64,000 bases of DNA from Candidatus Pseudoscillospira falkowii (GCA_904374485.1 CAJFFX010000002.1:32364-96363); one strand, 5' to 3'; shown: positions 45,472 through 56,850, counted from the stretch's first letter. Notes: generated from the letters alone by a model not told the origin. Program-made: numbers and translations.

Positions 45472-47568
45472 ATGTCAGAAGCATCCAGTTTCGTTCCTTC
45501 GATCTTCGGCAGCATGGTCTTCAACGAAACCGTCATGAAGGAGCGCCTTCCCAAAGACACCTACAAGGCACTGAAAAAATGCAAGGACGAGGGCATTCCT
45601 CTGGATATGTCCGTGGCCACCGTCATCGCCAACGCAATGAAGGACTGGGCCCTGGAAAAGGGCGCCACCCACTATACCCACTGGTTCCAGCCCATGACCG
45701 GCGTCACCGCAGAAAAGCACGACAGCTTCATCTCTCCCACCGACGGCGGCGGCGTGATTATGGAGTTTTCCGGCAAAGAGCTGGTGCGCGGCGAGCCCGA
45801 CGCCTCCTCCTTCCCCTCCGGCGGCCTGCGCGCCACCTTTGAGGCCCGCGGCTACACCGCCTGGGACCCCACGTCCTACGCCTTTATCAAGGACGGCAGC
45901 CTCTATATCCCCACGGTGTTCTTCTCCTACGGCGGCGAGGCCCTGGATAAAAAGACGCCTCTGCTGCGCTCCATGGACGAGCTGAGCAAGCAGGCGCTGC
46001 GCGTGCTCCGTCTCTTCGGCGACACCACCACCAAGAAGGTCACCGCCAGCATTGGTCCGGAGCAGGAGTATTTCCTGATCGACAAAAAGACTTACGAGCA
46101 GCGCGAGGACCTGATCATGACCGGCCGCACCCTGTTCGGCGCCAAGCCCCCCAAGGGCCAGGAAATGGACGACCACTATTTCGGCACCCTCAAGCCCCGC
46201 ATCGCCGCCTATATGAAGGATCTGGACGAGGAGCTGTGGAAGCTGGGCATCCTGGCCAAGACGAAGCACAACGAGGTGGCCCCCGCCCAGCACGAGCTGG
46301 CCCCCATCTTCTCCGACGCCAACACCGCTGCCGACCACAATCAGCTGACCATGGAGATCATGAAAAAGGTGGCCGCCAAGCACGGTCTGGTGTGTCTGCT
46401 GCATGAAAAGCCCTTTGCCGGTGTCAACGGCTCCGGCAAACACGACAACTGGTCCATTTCCACCGATACGGGCAGAAACCTGCTGGATCCCGGCAAGACC
46501 CCCCGCGACAATGCTCAGTTCCTGCTGTTTTTGGCGGCCGTCATCAAGGGCGTGGACGATTATCAGGAAATGCTGCGCTGCACCGTGGCCTCCGCCGGTA
46601 ACGACCACCGCCTGGGCGCCAACGAAGCGCCTCCTGCCGTGATCTCCATCTTCCTGGGCGACGAGCTGAACGCCGTGCTGGAATCCATCGAACGCGGCAC
46701 CGCCTACCACGAAAAGGCCCAGAGCGCCCTGGAGGTCGGCGTGGACGCCCTGCCCCACATTTCCCAGGACACCACGGACCGCAACCGCACCTCCCCCCTG
46801 GCTTTCACCGGCAACAAGTTCGAATTCCGCATGCTGGGCTCCGAGCAGTCCATCTCCGGCCCGAACATCGCGCTGAACACCATCGTGGCCGAAGAGCTGT
46901 GCCAGTTCGCGGACAAACTGGAAAAGTCCAAGAACTTCAACAAGGATCTGCAGGCGCTGCTGCAGAAGACCATCAAGGAACACAAGCGCATCATCTTCAA
47001 CGGCAACGGCTATGACGAGTCCTGGCTGGCCGAAGCGGAGGAGCGCGGCCTGGCGAACCTGAAGAACACCCCCGAAGCCATGCGCGCCTATATCTCCCCG
47101 AAGAACATCAAGCTCTTCACCAAGCACAACATCTACACCGAGACCGAGATGAAGGCCCGCTATGAGATCCACCTGGAAAGCTACAGCAAGGTGATCAATA
47201 TCGAGGCCCAGACCATGGCCGACATGGTCAAGCGCGACATCCTGCCTGCCGTGTCTTCCTACATGGAAAGCATCAGCTCCGCCGTGCTGAACAAAAAGGC
47301 CGTTTGCAAGGACCTGCCCTGCATTGCGGAAACGGAGACCCTCAAAAAGCTCTCCGGCCTGAGCGACAGCCTGTATCTCAAGTGCGCCGAGTTGGAGACC
47401 GCCCTGGTCAAGATCCCCAAGGACGCCCAGAAAGCCGCCCTGTATTACCACGACACGGTCTTCGCCCTGATGCAGGAAATGCGCGCCATCGCCGACGAGA
47501 TGGAAACCATGACCTCTGCGGAATACTGGCCCTATCCTTCTTACGGCGAGATGCTGTTCAACATCTGA
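45472..47568 (+). CDS. glnN: Glutamine synthetase type III
   Basis: ~700-aa [62 protein letters not shown]. Confidence 0.96.
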   Translation: MSEASSFVPSIFGSMVFNETVMKERLPKDTYKALKKCKDEGIPLDMSVATVIANAMKDWALEKGATHYTHWFQPMTGVTAEKHDSFISPTDGGGVIMEFSGKELVRGEPDASSFPSGGLRATFEARGYTAWDPTSYAFIKDGSLYIPTVFFSYGGEALDKKTPLLRSMDELSKQALRVLRLFGDTTTKKVTASIGPEQEYFLIDKKTYEQREDLIMTGRTLFGAKPPKGQEMDDHYFGTLKPRIAAYMKDLDEELWKLGILAKTKHNEVAPAQHELAPIFSDANTAADHNQLTMEIMKKVAAKHGLVCLLHEKPFAGVNGSGKHDNWSISTDTGRNLLDPGKTPRDNAQFLLFLAAVIKGVDDYQEMLRCTVASAGNDHRLGANEAPPAVISIFLGDELNAVLESIERGTAYHEKAQSALEVGVDALPHISQDTTDRNRTSPLAFTGNKFEFRMLGSEQSISGPNIALNTIVAEELCQFADKLEKSKNFNKDLQALLQKTIKEHKRIIFNGNGYDESWLAEAEERGLANLKNTPEAMRAYISPKNIKLFTKHNIYTETEMKARYEIHLESYSKVINIEAQTMADMVKRDILPAVSSYMESISSAVLNKKAVCKDLPCIAETETLKKLSGLSDSLYLKCAELETALVKIPKDAQKAALYYHDTVFALMQEMRAIADEMETMTSAEYWPYPSYGEMLFNI

Positions 47569-47609
47569 CCGCACCCTGATTTTCATTACCCTCTCTTCTT
47601 TTCACACGA

Positions 47610-47648
47610 AGGCGTGTGCTCCCAAAACGGGAGTACACGCCTTTTTTC
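47610..47648 (+). terminator. Intrinsic terminator between GSIII and amtB
   Basis: GGCGTGTGCTCCC-AAAA-CGGGAGTACACGCC TTTTTT. Confidence 0.85.
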
Positions 47649-47663
47649 TTTCCGGCAGCAAGA

Positions 47664-47687
47664 TGGCGGGGACTCCATCTTTTTGCA
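47664..47687 (+). terminator. Second terminator-like hairpin in amtB leader
   Basis: AGATGG-CGGGGACT-CCATCT TTTT. Confidence 0.55.
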
Positions 47688-47726
47688 ATAAACCCAAAAA
47701 CGAGACGACATAGGAGGACTTATTTT

Positions 47727-49412
47727 ATGGACATGAGTACATGGTATCTTTTGGGCGCTGTTCTGGTGTTCTTTATGGGCGCCGGATTCGCCATGGTGGA
47801 AACCGGCTTTACCCGAGCCAAAAACGCCGGCAACATCATTATGAAAAACTTTATGGATTTTTGCATCGGTACGATTTTCTTCATTTTGCTGGGATACGGC
47901 ATCATGAATTCCGAAAATTATCTGTTTGGTCTGATCGGCAGGCCGACCTACCAAATGTTTACGGATTTTAACGACTTCAACTGGTCCAACTTCTTCTTCC
48001 AGCTGGTATTCTGCGGCACCTGCGCGACGATCGTCTCCGGCGCTATGGCAGAACGCACGAAATTCAGCGCTTACTGCATCTATTCGGCGGTCATCAGCGC
48101 CGTTGTCTACCCCATTGAGGCGGGCTGGGTCTGGAACGCCCAGGGCTGGCTGGCCCAGCTTGGCTTTATCGATTTCGCCGGCTCCGCCGTGATTCATATG
48201 GTCGGCGGCATCACTGCGTTCATCGGCGCGGCGCTGCTGGGCGCCCGCATCGGTAAATACGGAAAGGACGGCACGCCCCGCGCCATTCCCGGCCACGCCA
48301 TCACCCTGGGTGCTCTGGGCTGCTTTATCCTGTGGTTCTGCTGGTACGGCTTCAACGGCGCGGCAGCCACCGACACCATTCAGCTGGCGCAGATCCTCTG
48401 CACCACCACGCTGGCCCCCGCTTCCGCCACGCTGACCGTAATGCTTTTCACCTGGGCAAAATACGGCCGTCCTGACGTTTCCATGACGCTGAACGGCTCC
48501 CTTGCCGGTCTGGTGGCCGTCACCGCCGGCTGCGCCGCCGTGGACGGACTCGGCGCGCTAATCATCGGCGTTGTCTCCGGTTTTCTGGTCTGCTTCGGCA
48601 TTTGGTTTTTGGATTATAAGGTCCATGTGGACGATCCGGTGGGCGCCGTGGCCGTGCATGGCTTCAACGGCATCTGGGGCGCCATCGCCGTGGGACTCTT
48701 CGACCGCACGAACGGCCTGTTCTACGGCGGCGGCTTCCACCAGCTGGGCATCCAGCTTTTGGGCGTGATCGCCATTGCCGCATATACCTTTGCCGTCATG
48801 TATATCGTATTCAAACTTCTCAAAGTTACCCTCGGCCTGCGCGTCCCCGTGGAGGTCGAGGTGCAGGGCCTTGACGTTCACGAGCACGGCCTGCAGAGCG
48901 CCTACGCCGACTTTATGCCCGCCGTTTCCACCCTGTCCTTCAGCCAGGGCACGGAGATGTCTACCGCCAAAGTCACCGGCAGCGCGACGGTGGAGGAAGC
49001 GGTGCCCGTAACGCACAAAAAGAGCGCGCCCGTCGCCGGCGACGGCGTGAAGCTCACCAAGATCGAAATGTACTGCAACCCCGCCCACTTCGATCCCCTG
49101 AAAGAAGCGCTGGAAAAAATCGGCATTACCGGCATGACCGTGACCAACATCATGGGCTGCGGCGCCCAGCGCGGGGCCACCGGCTCCTACCGCGGTGTTA
49201 AGCTGCACATGACGCTGCTGCCGAAGATCCGCGTCGACGTTGTGGTGGCCAAGATCCCCGCCCAGGTCGTGATCGACGCCGCCAAACAGGCGCTGTACAC
49301 CGGCCATGTGGGCGACGGCAAAATCTTTGTCTACGATGTGGAGGACGCCGTCAAGGTGCGTACCGGCGCCACCGGCTACGATGCGCTCCAGGACGAGCCC
49401 GACCTGAACTGA
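47727..49412 (+). CDS. amtB: Ammonium transporter AmtB with C-terminal fused PII (GlnK) domain
   Basis: Amt motifs (FAMVETGFTRAKN, FDFAGSAVIHMVGG-like) then KLTKIEMYCNPAHFDPLKEALEKIGITGMTVTNIMGCGAQRG...VGDGKIFVYDVEDAVKVRTG. Confidence 0.95.
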   Translation: MDMSTWYLLGAVLVFFMGAGFAMVETGFTRAKNAGNIIMKNFMDFCIGTIFFILLGYGIMNSENYLFGLIGRPTYQMFTDFNDFNWSNFFFQLVFCGTCATIVSGAMAERTKFSAYCIYSAVISAVVYPIEAGWVWNAQGWLAQLGFIDFAGSAVIHMVGGITAFIGAALLGARIGKYGKDGTPRAIPGHAITLGALGCFILWFCWYGFNGAAATDTIQLAQILCTTTLAPASATLTVMLFTWAKYGRPDVSMTLNGSLAGLVAVTAGCAAVDGLGALIIGVVSGFLVCFGIWFLDYKVHVDDPVGAVAVHGFNGIWGAIAVGLFDRTNGLFYGGGFHQLGIQLLGVIAIAAYTFAVMYIVFKLLKVTLGLRVPVEVEVQGLDVHEHGLQSAYADFMPAVSTLSFSQGTEMSTAKVTGSATVEEAVPVTHKKSAPVAGDGVKLTKIEMYCNPAHFDPLKEALEKIGITGMTVTNIMGCGAQRGATGSYRGVKLHMTLLPKIRVDVVVAKIPAQVVIDAAKQALYTGHVGDGKIFVYDVEDAVKVRTGATGYDALQDEPDLN

Positions 49413-49471
49413 CGCTTTCCCCGGCAGTCTGTCTGCCGCTTCCCATTTCATACCCCCTTCTGAAAAGGAAC

Positions 49472-49496
49472 GGCGCGCACCGATATGGTGCGCGCC
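49472..49496. terminator. Terminator hairpin between amtB and SLH-M28 gene
   Basis: GGCGCGCACC-GATAT-GGTGCGCGCC. Confidence 0.6.
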
Positions 49497-49525
49497 GGTC
49501 CGCGGTTCGTATTTTGCAGTTCTTT

Positions 49526-51955
49526 TCAGGCAAGGCCCAGGTTTGCCCGGATCTCGCCGCGCAGCTGGACCATGTCCGCGTCGTTCCAGAAAAAGAGGAT
49601 CTTTTCCTCGGCCACGGTCTTCCCCTCCGGCTTGCCGCTCAGAACGAACACCGCAAAGGTGTCGGCAATGTCCTCGTGGAAGTAGTTGGCCCCGTACTGG
49701 CTGACATAGTGGGTCGGGTTCGTTTCATAATCGCCCGCCGCGGAATCGCCGATGTCCTGCCAGAAGGCGTCGTAAAAAGCCTTGCGGAAGGAACCCTCCA
49801 CAAAAGCGGCCGGGTCGTGGGTGCTTTCGCCCTGGGTCAGATCCACCTGGGTCTCGTCCTCCAGCAGCACGTGGCCGTATTCATGCAGGATGGTGTAGGT
49901 CAGCTTGCTCCAATCCCGCCGCGCGCCGTTTTCGTCGTAGACGTCGTAATAGTCGATGCTGATGGAAAACTGCGCGTTCTCCGGCCTGCCCTCCGCCGCC
50001 AGAGGCGCCGTGAAGGCCAGGATATTGCTGCAGCCGTCGGTGAACAGGTCAAACTGGGCGATCTTCCGGCGGCAGCGCTCCGGCAGAATGGAGCAGATAT
50101 ACTCCCACACGGCCTGATCCTTGGGGTCGGAGATCTCCGCCTGGCCGTCTTTCACCGGATAGGACGCCAGCACGTTGGAGATGCCGAGGGAGTAGGGCTG
50201 GATATAAACGGCGCAGCCGCCGTCCTCCAGCGCCGCCAGGGTGATATATTTCCCGTAGATCGGGTCCTCCCAGCCGGTCTGGCCGCCCTCATCCAGCGCG
50301 GGCGCACCGTACATGGCTTCGATCAGCGCCCGCGTCTGCGCGGCCGTATAGCCCGTTTCCGCCGGGCGGATCTCGATGCTCTCAAGATAGCCGTTGCGGT
50401 ACTGGTAATAGGTGTTCATGGGCGTTTCGGCGTCGAACCAGCGCATGGAATAGCGATAGGTTTCATAGGTATCCGTCCAGCCGTCGCCGGAGATCTCCTG
50501 GGTATCCGTCAGCGTGCCCGCTGCGCCGATACTGCTTTCCGTATCCTCCAGCGACATACTGAAATAGATCACGGTCTGCCGCGTCTGGCGATAGACGTAC
50601 CCCTGGCCCTCTTCCCGGGCGACGGCGCGGTAAGACGGCGTGTGGGGCCCGGCGATCTCCTGCACCGCCGCCGCGATCATCTGCACGGCGCCGGAGAGGG
50701 TATAGACGTCGATCTGGTCCGCAGTGTCCCCGGCGCTGTGGTAGAGATAGCCGCGGCCCTGTTGGGTCACCATCACGGCGGGGATCTCCGCCATCTGGAA
50801 AGATGCGTGGTCGCTGGCCGCCTCGGCGCTCAGCGGCAGGCCGGGGTGCCGGTCCAGCAGCAGGTCCGAAAGCCAGTTGCCCTCGCCGTCGGTAGTGGCC
50901 AGGGCGATGCCCTGGCTGCCCAGGCCGCCCAGCATGTCGATCTGGATATCGCCGACGATGCGCTTGCGCTCCTCTTCACTCAGCGACGCCACATAGGCGC
51001 GGGAGCCTTTCTTCCCGCTTTCCTCATCGGTGAAGCTGATAAAGCGCAGCTCCGTGTCCGTGGGCAGGGCCTTGACCAGCTCGGCCACAGCCAGCATGGC
51101 CGCCACACCCGAGGCGTTGTCATTGGCCCCGTAAGCCGACGGCACGCTGTCGTGGTGGGCAGAGATCACCAGGATGTCGGCCTGGTCGTCCGCCGCCGGC
51201 TTCACCGCGACGACCGTGGTGCCGCTGCGGCCCGCATCGTCGGTATAAGCCTGGGTGGAGACCTGATAGCCCATGGCGGAAAAGCGCTGCAGGAGATATT
51301 GGGCCGCATCCCGCTCACCATCAGAGCCGACGGGCCGGGGCTGGGTACACAGCGTCTGCAGGTCCGCGGAGATTTGCTGCGGGTCCGGCAGCAGATCGTA
51401 ACGCTGCAGCACCGTCAGCGCCTCCGCCGCGGTGATGGTGGCCTCCGGGGCGAGGGCGCCGCCGGAACGGCCGGAAAACAGGCCGGTCCGGGTGCTCCAC
51501 ACCAGGGCGTCTTCCGCCCACGACGCCGCCGCGCCGGCGTCGGCAAAGGTTTCCGCCAGACCGCCCTGCACCGCCGGCGTGCCCGCCAGACGGTAGAGCA
51601 TCGCGGCGAACTCCTGCCGCGTGACGGGGGACGATGGCAGGAACTTGCCGTTCCCCGCGCCCCGGACGACGCCTTCCGCCGCTGCCCAGGCCACCGCCGC
51701 GTCGTCCGCCGCATCCGCAAAGGGCGACGGGGCGGCAGCGGCGGGACGGCCCGCCGCTTCATAGAGCAGCTCCACCGCCTCCAGCCGGGTCAGCACTGCC
51801 TGGGGGCGGTCCAGGAAGGATTCGTCGATCTGCTGCGCCTGGGCCCAGGAGCGGCCATCGGCCGCCCATTCCGGCCAGTCCGCCGCAAAGGCGGCGGAGG
51901 TCAGAACGCCCAGGCTCAAAAGGAGGGAAAGGGGGATTTGAAAACATTTCTTCAT
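49526..51955 (-). CDS. Secreted SLH-domain, M28 aminopeptidase-like protein with C-terminal HExxH (gluzincin-like) module
   Basis: Signal peptide; SLH-like repeats; M28 (VISAHHDSVPSAYGANDNASGVAAML, DEESGKKGSR); TILHEYGHVLLEDE and NYFHEDIADTFAVFVL near C-terminus. Confidence 0.85.
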   Translation of the reverse strand: MKKCFQIPLSLLLSLGVLTSAAFAADWPEWAADGRSWAQAQQIDESFLDRPQAVLTRLEAVELLYEAAGRPAAAAPSPFADAADDAAVAWAAAEGVVRGAGNGKFLPSSPVTRQEFAAMLYRLAGTPAVQGGLAETFADAGAAASWAEDALVWSTRTGLFSGRSGGALAPEATITAAEALTVLQRYDLLPDPQQISADLQTLCTQPRPVGSDGERDAAQYLLQRFSAMGYQVSTQAYTDDAGRSGTTVVAVKPAADDQADILVISAHHDSVPSAYGANDNASGVAAMLAVAELVKALPTDTELRFISFTDEESGKKGSRAYVASLSEEERKRIVGDIQIDMLGGLGSQGIALATTDGEGNWLSDLLLDRHPGLPLSAEAASDHASFQMAEIPAVMVTQQGRGYLYHSAGDTADQIDVYTLSGAVQMIAAAVQEIAGPHTPSYRAVAREEGQGYVYRQTRQTVIYFSMSLEDTESSIGAAGTLTDTQEISGDGWTDTYETYRYSMRWFDAETPMNTYYQYRNGYLESIEIRPAETGYTAAQTRALIEAMYGAPALDEGGQTGWEDPIYGKYITLAALEDGGCAVYIQPYSLGISNVLASYPVKDGQAEISDPKDQAVWEYICSILPERCRRKIAQFDLFTDGCSNILAFTAPLAAEGRPENAQFSISIDYYDVYDENGARRDWSKLTYTILHEYGHVLLEDETQVDLTQGESTHDPAAFVEGSFRKAFYDAFWQDIGDSAAGDYETNPTHYVSQYGANYFHEDIADTFAVFVLSGKPEGKTVAEEKILFFWNDADMVQLRGEIRANLGLA

Positions 51956-52009
51956 GGTATTTGCCTCACAATTGCATTTTCAAATCTTGCCGGCAGCCGC
52001 CGGCGCTTT

Positions 52010-53497
52010 TCAGGGTTCGGCCCAACTGCGGCTGCGGCCCACGGCCCGGTGCCAGCCGGCCAGCAGCGCGCGGCGGCGCTCCTCCTCCATCTGCGGCGCG
52101 TAGCACACGTCGCAGGCCCAGAGCTTTTTGATCTCCTCCCGGTCTTTCCAGACGCCTGCGGCCAAGCCCGCAAGGTACGCTGCGCCCAAAGCCGTCGTCT
52201 CCCGAACCACCGGGCGGCAGACTTTTTTATGGAGAATATCCGCCTGGAACTGCATCAGGAAACTGTCGCGGCTGGCACCGCCGTCGGCCTTCAGGGCGGC
52301 CAGGGACAAACCGGTGTCCTTTTCCATGGCCTCCACCAGATCCGCCACCTGATAGGCGATGCTCTCCTGGGCCGCGCGGATGATATGCTCCCGCCGGGTG
52401 CCCCGGGTCAGGCCCACGATGCAGCCCCGGGCGTACATATCCCAATAGGGCGCGCCCAGGCCGGTAAAGGCCGGCACCAGATAGACGCCGCCGGTGTCCT
52501 CCACTTTTCCGGCGTAATACTCGGCGTCCTGGCTTTCGGTGAAAAAGCGCATCTCGTCGCGCAGCCACTGGATCACCGCGCCGCCGATGAAAACAGAGCC
52601 TTCCAGGGCGTACTGCACCTTGCCGTCCAGGCCCACGGCAATGGTGGAGAGCAGGCCGTTTTTGCTTTCGCACAGCGTCTCGCCGGTGTTCATCAGCAAA
52701 AAGCAGCCGGTGCCGTAGGTATTTTTGGCTTCCCCCGGGGCAAAGCAGGTCTGGCCAAACAGGGCCGCCTGCTGGTCGCCGGCGATGCCGCAGACCGGCA
52801 CCTGGCAGCCCTGCAGCTGGGCATAGCCATAGATCTCGCTGGAGGAGCGCACCTGCGGCAGCATGGATCGCGGGATATTCAGGGCCCGCAGGATCGTTTC
52901 GTCCCAGGCGAGCTTGCGGATGTCAAAAAGCATGGTGCGCGAAGCGTTGGTCACGTCGGTCACATGGACCGCGCCGCCCGTCAGCTTCCACAAAAGCCAG
53001 GTGTCCACCGTGCCGAACAGGATCTCGCCCCGCTCCGCCTTTTCCTGGGCCCCCTCCACGTGGTCGAGGATCCAGCGGATCTTTGTGGCGGAAAAATAGG
53101 CGTCCGGCACCAGGCCCGTGGTCCTGCGGATATGGTCGCCATAACCCCGGGCCATCAGATCGTCCACGATGGACGAGGTGCGGCGGCACTGCCAGACGAT
53201 GGCGTTGCAGATGGGCCGCCCCGTTTCCCGGTCCCAGAGGATCGTGGTCTCCCGCTGGTTGGTGATGCCGATGGCCGCAATGTCGCCCGCGGCGATGTCC
53301 GCCTTGGCGATGACCTCCATCATCACGGCGTACTGGGACGACCAGATCTCCATGGCGTCGTGCTCCACCCAGCCCTGCCGGGGATAGATCTGCCGGAATT
53401 CCTTCTGCGCCACGGCGGCGATCCGCTGTTCCTGATCGAATAAAATGGCCCGGGACGACGTCGTCCCCTGGTCCAGCGCCAACAGATACACGCCCAT
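52010..53497 (-). CDS. glpK: Glycerol kinase
   Basis: [40 protein letters not shown]. Confidence 0.96.
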   Translation of the reverse strand: MGVYLLALDQGTTSSRAILFDQEQRIAAVAQKEFRQIYPRQGWVEHDAMEIWSSQYAVMMEVIAKADIAAGDIAAIGITNQRETTILWDRETGRPICNAIVWQCRRTSSIVDDLMARGYGDHIRRTTGLVPDAYFSATKIRWILDHVEGAQEKAERGEILFGTVDTWLLWKLTGGAVHVTDVTNASRTMLFDIRKLAWDETILRALNIPRSMLPQVRSSSEIYGYAQLQGCQVPVCGIAGDQQAALFGQTCFAPGEAKNTYGTGCFLLMNTGETLCESKNGLLSTIAVGLDGKVQYALEGSVFIGGAVIQWLRDEMRFFTESQDAEYYAGKVEDTGGVYLVPAFTGLGAPYWDMYARGCIVGLTRGTRREHIIRAAQESIAYQVADLVEAMEKDTGLSLAALKADGGASRDSFLMQFQADILHKKVCRPVVRETTALGAAYLAGLAAGVWKDREEIKKLWACDVCYAPQMEEERRRALLAGWHRAVGRSRSWAEP

Positions 53498-53559
53498 TTC
53501 TGCAAACCTCCTTGCTTTCATCTTTTCGTATTGTACCATGGTCCGTCCCCCGGGGCAAG

Positions 53560-53589
53560 AAAAACCCGGCTTCCGCGCGGGAAGCCGGG
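53560..53589 (-). terminator. Intrinsic terminator between glpK and moeA
   Basis: CCCGGCTTCC-GCGC-GGAAGCCGGG, T run on minus strand. Confidence 0.7.
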
Positions 53590-53606
53590 CCGCCGGTTCT
53601 TTCGGT

Positions 53607-54836
53607 TCAACGGAACAGACAGTAGGCGCGGATCTCTGCCCCCGCCTCCATCGGCGGGCTGCCCGCCGGGATCTCTCCCAGCAGTTCGCAGTCCACCAGC
53701 GGGCGGAGCATGCCGTTCCCCTGGCGCAGGTTCTGCTCGAGATAAGCCGCGCCGTCCCGCACGATCAGCCGGCCCGGCAAAAAACGCCGCACCGGGCTTT
53801 TTTTCGGGAAGGGATTTGCGAGCTTCAGGCGGATCGTGCGCAGAGCGACTTCCCTGCGGCCGCCCAGCTTCCGCAGCACGGGGATCCCCAGCAGAAAGAG
53901 CGCCACCGCCGCAGCCGAGGGATTGCCGGACAGGCACAAAACCAGCTTTCCCCGGCACACCGCCGCCACAAAGGCCATGCCCGGCTTGATCTGCAGCTTC
54001 CAGAACAGGATCTCCGCCCCCAGCCGCTCCAGGGCGGCGCGGGCCACGTCGTAATCCCCCACAGATGCGCCGCCGGTGGTCATCACGATATCCGCATAGC
54101 GGAGGCCGCTTTCGATGGCTTCCGCCACGGTCTCCGCCCGATCCGGCGCAATGGCCGCGCAGCGGCACTGCCCGCCGCAGCGCGCGATGTAGGACGAGAG
54201 GGCGTAAACACTGCTGTTGCGGATCTTGCCCGGGCGCAGGGGCGACTCCTTGGGCACCAGCTCGCTGCCCGTCGGGATCAGTTCGACCTTGGGGCGGCGG
54301 TATACGTCTACCACCGCGCGGCCCAATCCCGCCAGGATGCCCAGCCGGGCGCTGTCCAGCACCGTCCCCTTCCGCATGACGACGCTGCCCTGCCGGATGT
54401 CCTCTCCGGCGGGGACCACGTTTTCGCCGCTGCGGCAGGGGGAAAAGATCGTCACGGTCTCTGCCGTAAACTCCGTATCTTCAAATTTGACAATGGCGTC
54501 CACCCCCTCCGGCACCGGCGCGCCGGTCAGGATCTTCGCAGCCTGGCCGGGACAGACGGGATGCGCCGGCGCATGGCCCGCCGGGATCTCCTCCACGACG
54601 AAAAGGGTGACGCCGTGCTCCGGCGAAGCGGCCGCCGTGTCTTCGGCGCGCAGGGCGTAGCCGTCGTAGGGCGAGCGGCGAAAGGGCGGGATATCCTCCT
54701 TGGCTGTAACGTCCGCCGCCAGGACGCGCCCCTCGGCCGCTTCCAGCAAAACGCGCTCGGCCGGCAAAGGCGCGCAATGCGCCAGGAGCATTTCCAGCCC
54801 CGCTTCCAGCGATACGCCTATGGGATAGTTTTTCAC
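53607..54836 (-). CDS. moeA: Molybdopterin molybdenumtransferase MoeA
   Basis: [45 protein letters not shown]. Confidence 0.94.
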   Translation of the reverse strand: MKNYPIGVSLEAGLEMLLAHCAPLPAERVLLEAAEGRVLAADVTAKEDIPPFRRSPYDGYALRAEDTAAASPEHGVTLFVVEEIPAGHAPAHPVCPGQAAKILTGAPVPEGVDAIVKFEDTEFTAETVTIFSPCRSGENVVPAGEDIRQGSVVMRKGTVLDSARLGILAGLGRAVVDVYRRPKVELIPTGSELVPKESPLRPGKIRNSSVYALSSYIARCGGQCRCAAIAPDRAETVAEAIESGLRYADIVMTTGGASVGDYDVARAALERLGAEILFWKLQIKPGMAFVAAVCRGKLVLCLSGNPSAAAVALFLLGIPVLRKLGGRREVALRTIRLKLANPFPKKSPVRRFLPGRLIVRDGAAYLEQNLRQGNGMLRPLVDCELLGEIPAGSPPMEAGAEIRAYCLFR

Positions 54837-55336
54837 TTATGGCCATGCCCGCCGCACTCGCTTTCTTTTCCAGTGAGGATGCCCAGGCCGTGGGACAGGG
54901 CCGGCAAAATGTATTCCAGATTCTCCCGCACCGCCTTCACGGAGCCGGGCAGGTTCACAATCAGCGTATCCTTGCGGATCACGCTTGCGCCGCGGCTCAG
55001 CATGCCCCGGGGCGTGATTTGCAGGGAATTCCAGCGCATGGCCTCGGCAATGCCGGGCGCATTGCGTTCCGCCACGGCCAGCGTGGCCTCCGGCGTCTGA
55101 TCCCGCCGGGAAAAACCCGTGCCGCCGGTGGTCAGCAGCAGATCGCAGACGTTTTCGTCGCACAGCCGCGCCAGTTCTTTTTTCATGGGCTCCAGCTCGT
55201 CGCTCATCAGGTTCTGGTAAACGACCTCATAGCCCGCGCTGCGCACCATTTCCGCGATGGCCGGGCCGCTCTCATCCGTTCTCTCGCCCCGGGCGCCCTT
55301 GTCGCTCAGGGTCAAAATGGCCACACGATAGCTCAT
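54833..55336 (-). CDS. mogA: MogA/MoaB family molybdenum cofactor biosynthesis protein
   Basis: [47 protein letters not shown]. Confidence 0.92.
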   Translation of the reverse strand: MSYRVAILTLSDKGARGERTDESGPAIAEMVRSAGYEVVYQNLMSDELEPMKKELARLCDENVCDLLLTTGGTGFSRRDQTPEATLAVAERNAPGIAEAMRWNSLQITPRGMLSRGASVIRKDTLIVNLPGSVKAVRENLEYILPALSHGLGILTGKESECGGHGHK

Positions 55337-55821
55337 ACTTCCTCCTTGCGCACATAGGTGCCGCTCTTTCCGCCGGATTTCATCTCCAGATGGATCTCCC
55401 CGATCTCCATGGTCTTGCTCAGGGCCTTGCACATATCGTAGATCGTCAGCAGCGCCACGGAAACGCCGGTGAGGGCCTCCATCTCCACACCGGTCTGGCC
55501 CTTCAGCTTCACGGTGCAGACGGCGTCCACAGACAACGTGTCCTCGTGGAGCTCGAAATCGACAGCCGCCTTCGTCAGCAGCAGCGGATGGCACATGGGG
55601 ATCAGGTGGGGCGTCTGCTTCGCGGCCAGAATGCCGGCGATGCGTGCCGTTCCCAGCACATCGCCCTTCCGCACGGTGCCGGAAGCGATGGCATCGAAGA
55701 TCTCCCGGGTCACATGAATGGTGCCCCGGGCGACGGCCCGGCGCTCCGTTTCGGCTTTATCCGTCACATCCACCATGACGGCATTGCCCTTTTCGTCAAA
55801 ATGATTCAGCTTCTGTTCCAT
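55333..55821 (-). CDS. moaC: Cyclic pyranopterin monophosphate synthase MoaC
   Basis: [60 protein letters not shown]. Confidence 0.96.
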   Translation of the reverse strand: MEQKLNHFDEKGNAVMVDVTDKAETERRAVARGTIHVTREIFDAIASGTVRKGDVLGTARIAGILAAKQTPHLIPMCHPLLLTKAAVDFELHEDTLSVDAVCTVKLKGQTGVEMEALTGVSVALLTIYDMCKALSKTMEIGEIHLEMKSGGKSGTYVRKEEV

Positions 55822-55830
55822 GGCGCGCCG

Positions 55831-56850
55831 TCACTTTCCGAAGCCGCAGTTGGGGAAGGTGCAGGTGGGGCAGTTCAGGCACAAGCCGCCCTCGCCGTAC
55901 CAGGCCAGATCCGCGCGCGTCAGTTTTTCACCGGCCATGACCCGGGGCAGCACCAGATCGAACACCGTCTGCTTGGCGTACATCACGCAGCCGGGCAGGC
56001 CCATGATCGGGATATCGCCCTTGTAGGCCAGCAGGAACATGGCCCCGGGCAGCACCGGCGCGCCGTAGGAAATGATCTGCGCGCCGCTTTTCTGGATAGC
56101 CGTGGGCGTGGTATCGTCGGGATCGACGCTCATGCCGCCGGTGCAGAGGATCATATCGGCACCCTTTTCAATATAGGCGTTGATTTCCGCGGCGATGGGC
56201 TCCGGATCGTCGCTCAGGATGGTCTGGCCCAGGACCTCCACATCGTACTGCGCCAGCTTTTTGCGGATGGCGGGGCCGAAGGCGTCCTGGATGCGGCCGC
56301 TGAAAACCTCACTGCCCGTGGTGATGATGCCCACCTTTTTGCGCCCGAAGGGAACGACGGAGAGGATCGGCACTTCTCCCGCCGCCGCCCGGGCGGCCTG
56401 CATCTTCTCCTCCTCGATCACCAGGGGGATGATGCGGGTGGCCGCCAGCAGATCGCCCTTTTTCACGGCAAAATCACCGGCGCGGGTGGCGATCATCATC
56501 TCCGTCAGGGAGTTGACCGCCAAAAGCTTTTCGCGGTCGATTTTCAGCAAGCCGTCGCACTCGGCCAGAATTTCGATTTTTCCTTCCTTCGGCTCGGCTT
56601 TTTTGCAGGTGTTTTCGCCGTGGCAGATCTCAAACAGGATCTCTGCGGCCTCGTCCTCGTGCAAAATGCCCGGCGTCTTTTCCCACACATAAAGGCTCCG
56701 CTTGCCCATGGACAGCAGCACGGGGATGTCCTCCTCCGTGACGACGTGGCCCTTGCGGAAGCGGGCGTCTTTGCTGACGCCGGGAATGATCTGGGTCATA
56801 TCGTGGCACAGCACGTGGCCCACGGCTTCTTCTGTTTTTACAAGCTTCAT
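55831..56850 (-). CDS. Molybdopterin-binding protein (MoeA/MoaB-like) with C-terminal Cys cluster
   Basis: GIITTGSEVFSGRIQDAF, DMILCTGGMSVDPDDTTPTAI; C-terminal LCLNCPTCTFPNCGFGK. Confidence 0.88.
   Translation of the reverse strand: MKLVKTEEAVGHVLCHDMTQIIPGVSKDARFRKGHVVTEEDIPVLLSMGKRSLYVWEKTPGILHEDEAAEILFEICHGENTCKKAEPKEGKIEILAECDGLLKIDREKLLAVNSLTEMMIATRAGDFAVKKGDLLAATRIIPLVIEEEKMQAARAAAGEVPILSVVPFGRKKVGIITTGSEVFSGRIQDAFGPAIRKKLAQYDVEVLGQTILSDDPEPIAAEINAYIEKGADMILCTGGMSVDPDDTTPTAIQKSGAQIISYGAPVLPGAMFLLAYKGDIPIMGLPGCVMYAKQTVFDLVLPRVMAGEKLTRADLAWYGEGGLCLNCPTCTFPNCGFGK

Noticed and set aside
45475-47586. 703-aa minus-strand ORF
   Set aside because: Exact antisense of GSIII.
49514-53443. 1309-aa plus-strand ORF
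   Set aside because: Antisense to the SLH-M28 gene and glpK; low-complexity Arg/Gly/His/Val-rich translation typical of GC-rich shadow frames.
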